Shown one piece after another: positions 41,749 to 47,557 of a DNA stretch of 49,916 nt. The stretch's first letter is position 1, and every line of letters begins with the position of its first letter. The DNA lies in assembly GCA_020025545.1 (NCBI GenBank), contig JAHHRX010000011.1, forward strand, positions 1 through 49,916, in the 5' to 3' direction. The notes under the pieces are model-generated. The model made no database searches. It had not been told where the DNA came from and worked only from the letters and a program-made list of their open reading frames with translations. Source of the DNA: Oscillospiraceae bacterium. GTDB lineage: Bacteria > Bacillota > Clostridia > Oscillospirales > Oscillospiraceae. The position numbers and the translations under genes were made by a program.

Positions 41749-42873
41749 ATGAAAAAAGTGCTGATTTTAACTTGCAGTACTGGCGAAGGTCACAACAGCG
41801 CCGCACGGGCCATTGAAGCGGCGCTGAAGACGCAGAATATTGAATGCGAACTGGCCGATCCCATTTCTTTCAAGAGCGAGTGGATGAAAAATATCGTATC
41901 CAGCCTCTATAATGACACAATCCGAAAGGCTCCTGCGGTTTTTGGAGCCGTTTATAAGCTGGGAGATCTGTATGCTTCCACCAAACTGCCGTCCCCGGTG
42001 TATTGGGCCAATTCCAAGTATGCAGGAATCCTGCGGCAGTATATCGAAGAGAATCATTTTGATGCAGTGATCTGCACCCATCTGTATGGTATGGAGGCTA
42101 TGACCGCAATCCGAAAGGATGCAGGCTTCCGAATCCCGTGTTTTGGTGTTTTGACGGACTATGTCTGCATTCCGTTTATTGCAGATGCAGACCTCACGGG
42201 AATGTTTGTGCCCACGGAGGAAGTGCGGCAGGAGTTGATACAGAAGGGAAGACCCCCGGAAAGCGTTATCCTCACGGGAATCCCTGTGAGCCATGTTTTC
42301 CGGGATCATCCCCCAAAAGCGGAAGCCAGAAAAATGCTGGGCATTCCGGAAGATAAAAAGGTGTTTCTCGTTATGACCGGCGGCGTGGGCTGTGAAAATA
42401 TGGAGGGACTTTGCCGAAAACTTGTCGGCGCTTTAGGAGAACAGGACCTTGTAATTGTAATGACGGGTAAAAACGAAGCACTCAAAAATATGCTGGATGA
42501 ACAGTATACCTGCAGCCGAAAACTTCGTACCGTGGCCTTTACGACCGAAGTGGCAAGCTATATGGCGGCTGCGGATGTTTTGCTCTCCAAGTCCGGCGGA
42601 CTTTCCAGTACGGAGGCGGCAGTGGCGAATATTCCGCTGGTGCATATCCGTGCAATTCCCGGATGTGAGACATATAATGCTACTTATTTTTCCAGCCATG
42701 ATATTTCCCTCTGGGCAAAAAATGATGATGACGCGGTGCGCTATGCGCGGGAGCTGGCCTATAACAAAGAAAAGGCAGATCATATGGTGAATATGCAGAG
42801 AAAGTATGTCAATCCCAATGCGGCAGAGCAGATCATTCAGGAGGTGGAAAAGGCGTGCGATACCATGGGGTGA
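41749..42873 (+). CDS. UgtP/MGDG-synthase-like glycosyltransferase (copy 2)
   Basis: Glycolipid glycosyltransferase of 374 residues, paralogue of the 34848-35996 gene. N-terminal LILTCSTGEGHNSAARAIEA is the family loop with the His; the C-terminal donor site is DVLLSKSGGLSSTEAAVANIP with GCETYN nearby. It probably transfers glucose or galactose from the UDP sugar to diacylglycerol, or to a monoglycosyl product. It is separate from copy 1 and in the opposite direction. ATG 41749 has GAGGTGAACTGAAA upstream. Whether copies 1 and 2 act in sequence cannot be told. Confidence 0.9.
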   Translation: MKKVLILTCSTGEGHNSAARAIEAALKTQNIECELADPISFKSEWMKNIVSSLYNDTIRKAPAVFGAVYKLGDLYASTKLPSPVYWANSKYAGILRQYIEENHFDAVICTHLYGMEAMTAIRKDAGFRIPCFGVLTDYVCIPFIADADLTGMFVPTEEVRQELIQKGRPPESVILTGIPVSHVFRDHPPKAEARKMLGIPEDKKVFLVMTGGVGCENMEGLCRKLVGALGEQDLVIVMTGKNEALKNMLDEQYTCSRKLRTVAFTTEVASYMAAADVLLSKSGGLSSTEAAVANIPLVHIRAIPGCETYNATYFSSHDISLWAKNDDDAVRYARELAYNKEKADHMVNMQRKYVNPNAAEQIIQEVEKACDTMG

Positions 42874-42935
42874 CCCAATGGCGGTGTAAACAAACAGCCT
42901 TTGTCTGTACGCAGCCGAAAGACCGGAATAGTATT

Positions 42936-42971
42936 AAAAATGGGTGTACTGCAAAAATGCGGTACACCCAT
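42936..42971 (-). terminator. Terminator for methyltransferase gene
   Basis: TGGGTGTACTGC (42941-42952) with GCGGTACACCCA (42959-42970), one mismatch, six-base loop. On the minus strand T5 follows. It can also end the convergent glycosyltransferase transcript. Confidence 0.8.
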
Positions 42972-42993
42972 AATTTATGCGGTTTTACTGCGT

Positions 42994-43608
42994 TTACTTT
43001 TTGCCTACGGCGCAGACCCAGCTGCTGTTTTCCATGGCGTAAGCACAGACAGAGGAGAAGCCTGCCTGATGCAGAAGCTTTTCCAAATCTTCTGTGCTGT
43101 AAAAGGTCATGTCCAGTGCTTCGGCCAGAGCTTCGTTGCCTGCCAGAGAAGAATCCTCATTACAAACCAGAAAACAACCGCCCTCTTTCAGCGTGTCAAA
43201 AATATTGCGAAAACATTTTTCGATGTTTGGCCAGTAGTAGATGGTCTCAAAAGCGGTGACCACATCAAAGCTGTCATGCTCATAGGGAAGTGCATCGGCA
43301 GAGCCGATGGAGAGGGATACGGTGCCGTTTTCGATACCGGATTGATTAAGCTCGCTGCATTTTTTGTAGCTGGCTTCGGAATAGTCGATGCCGTAGACTT
43401 TGGCTTCCGGTGCCAGCCGGGTGAGGTTCAGAATGTTCTGGCCGCCGCCGTAACCGATGTCCAAAATTGCAGTGACGCCTGCAAGGGAAATGTGCTCCAG
43501 CGCCCAGCTGTGGAGGCTCTGGTGGTGCGCATTCATGCGCTCCAGCATAGCGTTGCCATATTCGTTATTGCGGGGGTTCCTCGCATTCATAGTAACAGGA
43601 TCAATCAT
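42994..43608 (-). CDS. Class I SAM-dependent methyltransferase
   Basis: Small-molecule methyltransferase, 204 residues, Methyltransf_11/25 type. SAM-binding motif I is ILDIGYGGGQN, the acidic loop is YGIDYSE, motif II is ADALPYEHDSFDVVTAFETIYYW and the post-motif is LKEGGCFLVCNE. The N-terminal NARNPRNNEYGNAMLERMNAHH resembles a group common in gut Clostridia. Substrate unknown. It has its own promoter, directly after the chromate-type transporter genes, and is unlikely to be in their operon. Confidence 0.92.
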   Translation of the reverse strand: MIDPVTMNARNPRNNEYGNAMLERMNAHHQSLHSWALEHISLAGVTAILDIGYGGGQNILNLTRLAPEAKVYGIDYSEASYKKCSELNQSGIENGTVSLSIGSADALPYEHDSFDVVTAFETIYYWPNIEKCFRNIFDTLKEGGCFLVCNEDSSLAGNEALAEALDMTFYSTEDLEKLLHQAGFSSVCAYAMENSSWVCAVGKK

Positions 43609-43659
43609 AGAAAGACCTTCTTTCGGAAAAATAAACGGAAAGGATTTCCATCCGGTAAT

Positions 43660-43688
43660 ATACTACCAAGGTTCCCGAAAACTGTCAA
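43660..43688 (-). promoter_or_regulatory. Promoter of methyltransferase gene
   Basis: Minus strand TTGACA (43688-43683), 17-base spacer, TAGTAT (43665-43660). A consensus -35 just past the end of the chromate-type transporter operon. Confidence 0.75.
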
Positions 43689-43698
43689 GGCTATCCCC

Positions 43699-44259
43699 TT
43701 ATTCCAGCAAAACACCCGCTGCCAGTCCAACAGCGCCGCAGAGGGTCATCACTAAAATCGGGTTCCATTTGAATTTTCGCAGTACAAAAAATGCGGCGGC
43801 GAAAAGACAGATGCCGATGATATCCAAATTTGCAGGGATCATTTCACCACCGGAAAAAATTACCTTCAAAAGGATACTGATGCCCGCAGAGGCAATCAGC
43901 GCAACCACCGCAGGACGGAGGCTGCCGAGAATGCTTTGCAGGGCGGAGAGATTTTTATATTTCGTGTAGATATACGACAACAAGGATACGATGAAGAGGG
44001 ACGGCAGGATGCAGCCCAATGTTGCGACCACTGCACCGCCCAGTCCTGCAATGCGGATGCCCACAAAGGTGGCGGAATTCACGGCAATGGGGCCGGGGGT
44101 CATTTCCGCAATGGTGATGAGATCGATAAATTCGTTCATCGTGAGCCATGCGTTCTGCTCCACTACCTGCGCCTGAATGAGAGGCATGGCAGCGTAGCCG
44201 CCGCCGATGGAGAACAGACCGATTTGAATAAAACTCGCAAAAAGTTTCAGATAGATCAT
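43699..44259 (-). CDS. Chromate-type transporter half, second gene (ChrA-like)
   Basis: Membrane protein of 186 residues with one CHR domain, as found in short-chain ChrA pairs, where two half-size proteins form the transporter. Motifs: GLFSIGGGYAAMPLI near the N-terminus and TIAEMTPGPIAVNSATFVG (the PGP motif). Full-length ChrA exports chromate; in anaerobes the natural substrate of short pairs is unclear. It overlaps the upstream half by four bases (ATGA), so the pair is made together in a fixed ratio. Confidence 0.93.
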   Translation of the reverse strand: MIYLKLFASFIQIGLFSIGGGYAAMPLIQAQVVEQNAWLTMNEFIDLITIAEMTPGPIAVNSATFVGIRIAGLGGAVVATLGCILPSLFIVSLLSYIYTKYKNLSALQSILGSLRPAVVALIASAGISILLKVIFSGGEMIPANLDIIGICLFAAAFFVLRKFKWNPILVMTLCGAVGLAAGVLLE

Positions 44260-44837
44260 TTCTTCCCGGCCTCCTTCTTTTTCTCGAACATGGCCAGGAT
44301 CAGCCCCGCGAGAGCTGCAAACAAAATAATGTAGATCACATTGACTCCGAAGAAGAAGGTGGCAGCGAAGGCGATCACCATGATTGCCATGTGTGCTGCG
44401 GATTTCATTTTTAACACATTACTGCCAAGGCTGCATACCACATCCAAAATGACGGCAGCAACGCCCGCCTGCATTCCTTTGAGGGTCAGGGCTACATAGC
44501 GGTTGGCGGCAAAAGCAGCATAGAAAAAGGAAATCACCGACAGGATAATCATGGGCGGAAGAATGGTGCCAATCACCGCAACCACCATGCCCGGAAATCC
44601 TGCGGCATGCCAGCCAACCAGAATGGCGGCATTGACGGCAATGGCACCGGGGGAGGACTGCGCCAGAGCGGTCATGTCCAGCATTTCCTGCTCGTCGATC
44701 CAGTGAAGCTCATCCACAAATCTGCGCTTCATAAAAGTGATGATGACGAAACCGCCGCCGAAGGTAAAGGTGCTGATGTAGAGCATCGTGAAGAACAGCT
44801 TTACAAGGGTCTTGCCTTTTGCGTTTTTTTCTTTCAT
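44256..44837 (-). CDS. Chromate-type transporter half, first gene (ChrA-like)
   Basis: First half of the short-chain CHR pair, 193 residues. It has FTFGGGFVIITFMKRRFV and AQSSPGAIAVNAAILVG, the counterpart of the PGP motif, and about six helices. The two halves are expected to insert in opposite orientation. I chose ATG 44837 with AAAGGAG upstream; a longer frame from 44948 would cross the promoter. It is divergent from a LysR regulator that likely activates it. Confidence 0.93.
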   Translation of the reverse strand: MKEKNAKGKTLVKLFFTMLYISTFTFGGGFVIITFMKRRFVDELHWIDEQEMLDMTALAQSSPGAIAVNAAILVGWHAAGFPGMVVAVIGTILPPMIILSVISFFYAAFAANRYVALTLKGMQAGVAAVILDVVCSLGSNVLKMKSAAHMAIMVIAFAATFFFGVNVIYIILFAALAGLILAMFEKKKEAGKK

Positions 44838-44865
44838 TTCCCAAACTCCTTTCCAAACTGATACC

Positions 44866-44894
44866 ATTATAATACTTGAAATATAATAAGTAAA
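44866..44894 (-). promoter_or_regulatory. Promoter of chromate-type transporter operon
   Basis: Minus strand TTTACT (44894-44889), 17-base spacer, TATAAT (44871-44866). The LysR-type inverted repeats lie immediately upstream of its -35. Confidence 0.65.
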
Positions 44895-44895
44895 A

Positions 44896-44911
44896 TGATA
44901 TATTATTATCA
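44896..44911. promoter_or_regulatory. LysR activation-site candidate
   Basis: TGATA (44896-44900), 6 bases, TATCA (44907-44911). It touches the -35 of the transporter promoter, where LysR regulators place their activation site. Confidence 0.45.
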
Positions 44912-44913
44912 AA

Positions 44914-44934
44914 ATTATGCAAAAAACGCATAAT
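44914..44934. promoter_or_regulatory. LysR recognition-site candidate
   Basis: ATTATGC (44914-44920), 7 bases, GCATAAT (44928-44934): perfect 7-bp arms with the T-N11-A geometry of LysR boxes, just before the lysR ribosome site. It should recruit the regulator and repress its own gene. Confidence 0.6.
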
Positions 44935-44946
44935 AGGAGGGAGACC

Positions 44947-45849
44947 ATGACTTTACGGCATTTGAAAACATTTGTGACAGTCTGTCAGATGGAAAACATC
45001 ACAAAGGCGGCAAAGGCGTTGAATTTGACCCAGCCTGCAGTGACCCGCACCATTCAGGAAATTGAAAAATACTACGGCGTGTGTCTCTTTGAGCGAATCA
45101 ACCGCAGACTGCATATCACCGAGGCGGGAAAAGTGTTTTATACATATGCTCTGCATATCATCGATTCCTTTGACCAGATGGAAATGGGACTGCGCAGCTG
45201 GGATGAGCAGGGAGTCATTCGGGTGGGATCCACCATTACGCTTGGAAATTCGCTCCTGCCCAAGACTTTGAAGCGTTTCCGGCAGGAGCATCCCGGAGTG
45301 CAGATCCAGGCCACGATTTCCAACGGCAGATGGCTTCAGCAGGCGCTTTTGGATAATCAGCTGGATATTGCTCTGATCGAAGGGGATATAGAAAATGGTG
45401 ATCTGCGCCGTGAGCGGATTGCCCAAGATAAGCTGGTGCTGATTTTGCCGCCAGAGGATCCGAGAAAAGATTGGGAGCATCTTTATATCAGGGATCTGGC
45501 AGATGGGCCATTCCTTTTGCGGGAAGAGGGGAGTATGGGGAGATCACTGATTGATCGTGTGTTTGCCGCACGCAAGATTCCGCTTCATCCGTTGCTGGAA
45601 AGCGTCAGCACCCAGGCAATTGTCCGTGCTGTCCATGAAGGTCTGGGGATTTCCTTTCTGCCGGTACATTTGGTGCAGGAAAATATTGCATCCGGCTTTG
45701 TGGCAACAAGGAACATTGCGGATCAGTCTTTTGAGCGGGAAAACTACATTGTCTGGCACCGCCAGAAATTCCTGACAGGTTCGGCAAAGGCTCTGATAAA
45801 ATTGGCACAGGCAGAAAGCTATTCGGACGAAGCCCCGAAAACGCAATAA
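44947..45849 (+). CDS. LysR-family transcriptional regulator
   Basis: Regulator of 300 residues. The winged helix is at the N-terminus (MTLRHLKTFVTVCQMENITKAAKALNLTQPAVTRTIQEIE) with the usual linker helix, and the effector domain from about residue 88 (GVIRVGSTITLGNSLLPKTL, LDIALIEGDIE). The similarity is to CysL/CysB-like members. ATG 44947 lies behind AGGAGG (44935-44940); an ATG at 44917 falls inside the inverted repeat. It is divergent from the chromate-type transporter pair, with two inverted repeats between, so it most likely activates those genes in response to an anion (inference). Confidence 0.95.
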   Translation: MTLRHLKTFVTVCQMENITKAAKALNLTQPAVTRTIQEIEKYYGVCLFERINRRLHITEAGKVFYTYALHIIDSFDQMEMGLRSWDEQGVIRVGSTITLGNSLLPKTLKRFRQEHPGVQIQATISNGRWLQQALLDNQLDIALIEGDIENGDLRRERIAQDKLVLILPPEDPRKDWEHLYIRDLADGPFLLREEGSMGRSLIDRVFAARKIPLHPLLESVSTQAIVRAVHEGLGISFLPVHLVQENIASGFVATRNIADQSFERENYIVWHRQKFLTGSAKALIKLAQAESYSDEAPKTQ

Positions 45850-45853
45850 GGGA

Positions 45854-45886
45854 AAAAGGGCGTGCTGCAATTTTTGCAGCACGCCC
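45854..45886. terminator. Bidirectional terminator, lysR and MATE genes
   Basis: 13-bp perfect stem GGGCGTGCTGCAA (45858-45870) with 45874-45886, 3-base loop. On the minus strand T5 follows, 11 bases after the MATE stop. Confidence 0.9.
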
Positions 45887-45896
45887 AAAGATTTGT

Positions 45897-47288
45897 TTAA
45901 AGAGAAGATTTTGCGGCAGCCTCATGAGAGGCTGCATCCTTCTCAGGATTAAATTTGCGCATAAAGAGAGAAAAAAGAAATACGAGAATCACACCGGTAA
46001 AGACAGAGGAAAGACTGATGCTGACCCAGACACCATTGAGCCCCAGAGCAGTTTTGCCCAGCAGGATTGCCATGGGTATTCGCATGGCGGTAAAAATGAT
46101 GCTGATAATGGAGGGCGGGAGGGTTTTGCCATAGGCAGAGAAGGCACCGGCAGTGAGAATTTCGAGGCACATAAAGCACTGAGAGGCACCCAAAATCCGC
46201 AGATAGTCGATTCCCAGAGGAATCACATCCTCCTCATTGATGAAAATTCGAAAGATGGGGGAGGGGAAGAGCATCAGCACGGCGGTGGTAATCAGCCCCC
46301 AGCCTGCCATGACCTTAAGAGCGGTGGAATATCCGGCCCGGGAGCGGTCATACTGCTGCGCACCGTAATTCTGGGCAATGAAAGAATTGGTGGCAGCGGC
46401 AAAGCCATCAGCGGCCATATAAGAAATAGCTTCCACCTGAATACCAACTTTCTGCACGGCAATGGCGGCTTCGCCCCATGCGGCAATGATCCTGCCGATG
46501 GCCATGGAAATGCCGTTAAACATGACAGACTGAACCGTTGCGGGCATGCCGATGCGGGTGATGGAGGCAATATATTTTTTATCCGGCATTTGACGGAAAT
46601 TCATTTTGGAAAAGATTTTCGGTTCGTTTTTCAGGTACTGAATGTACAGCAGGAAAACGATAAACTGGGCAAAAACCGTGGCCACAGCGGCACCCAGAAC
46701 GCCCATGGCAGGGAAAAATCCAATACCGAAAATCAGCACCGGATCGAGAATAAGGTTGGTTATCAGTCCGACGGCACTGATTTTGAAGGGAGTCTTACTG
46801 TTGCCTGTGGCAGTGATGACGGCAGTGCAGATGGGGTTAATAATATTGAAAACAATGAAAAAGCCCATGATCAGCAGATAGGTTTCTGCTTCGTGAATGA
46901 CCTGCCCATTGGTAAAACGGAAAAAGCCGATGAAAGGCCTGCGCAGGGCACAGACGATGATACCGTAAATTACCGACAGAATTACGCCGATCTGTAAAGC
47001 ATTTCTGGCATAGCGGGCGGCATCCTCCTGCCGTCCGGCACCGCAGCAATGGGCTACATTGACCTGGCCGCCCACCCGCAGGAAAGCACTGATGCCGCCG
47101 GAGAGATTCACAAACATACCCGCTGCACCGACGGCGGCAACGGAATTGCTGCCCACCCGACCGATCCAGATCATGTCCGTCATGTTGTATGCCATTTGCA
47201 GCAGAGAGGTTGCCATAATTGGCAATGCCATGGCAAGAAGGACTTTCAATATATTGCCCTTTAAAAGATCTGTTTTTATATTTGTCAT
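45897..47288 (-). CDS. MATE-family efflux transporter
   Basis: Sodium- or proton-driven multidrug/metabolite exporter, 463 residues, twelve helices in two related halves. Landmarks are LALPIMATSLLQMAYNMTDMIWIGRVG at the start of half one (as separate stretches LLQMAYNMTDM, WIGRVGSNSV), SFIAQNYGAQQYDRSRAGY in half two and FFPAMGVLGAAVATV. The ribosome site is weak (GTTGGAA). The promoter at 47341-47369 is good. Substrate unknown. No regulator is adjacent, and it is convergent with lysR. Confidence 0.94.
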   Translation of the reverse strand: MTNIKTDLLKGNILKVLLAMALPIMATSLLQMAYNMTDMIWIGRVGSNSVAAVGAAGMFVNLSGGISAFLRVGGQVNVAHCCGAGRQEDAARYARNALQIGVILSVIYGIIVCALRRPFIGFFRFTNGQVIHEAETYLLIMGFFIVFNIINPICTAVITATGNSKTPFKISAVGLITNLILDPVLIFGIGFFPAMGVLGAAVATVFAQFIVFLLYIQYLKNEPKIFSKMNFRQMPDKKYIASITRIGMPATVQSVMFNGISMAIGRIIAAWGEAAIAVQKVGIQVEAISYMAADGFAAATNSFIAQNYGAQQYDRSRAGYSTALKVMAGWGLITTAVLMLFPSPIFRIFINEEDVIPLGIDYLRILGASQCFMCLEILTAGAFSAYGKTLPPSIISIIFTAMRIPMAILLGKTALGLNGVWVSISLSSVFTGVILVFLFSLFMRKFNPEKDAASHEAAAKSSL

Positions 47289-47340
47289 AGAATTGTTCCA
47301 ACGCCTTCATTTCATGTAAAATAAGAATAATTCAGCAATT

Positions 47341-47369
47341 ATTATATACTCTTTTTCCGCATTTTTCAA
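47341..47369 (-). promoter_or_regulatory. Promoter of MATE gene
   Basis: Minus strand TTGAAA (47369-47364), 17-base spacer, TATAAT (47346-47341). Confidence 0.7.
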
Positions 47370-47471
47370 CAGGTACTGGATAAGATGCACACTGATTTAA
47401 ATGGATTTCGACCATGTTCTTTTTTGCAAATCTAACAAAAATTAATGTTTAAAGATGTACAATATCACAGG

Positions 47472-47500
47472 TTGATTTTTCCAAAGTCCTTAAATATAAT
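47472..47500 (+). promoter_or_regulatory. Promoter of GH20 gene
   Basis: TTGATT (47472-47477), 17-base spacer, TATAAT (47495-47500). TGGAGGAAA (47544-47552) and ATG 47558 follow. Confidence 0.75.
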
Positions 47501-47557
47501 GACATAACGGAGGCCTCGGTTAGAGACCTTAAAACATTATGTTTGGAGGAAACACGA

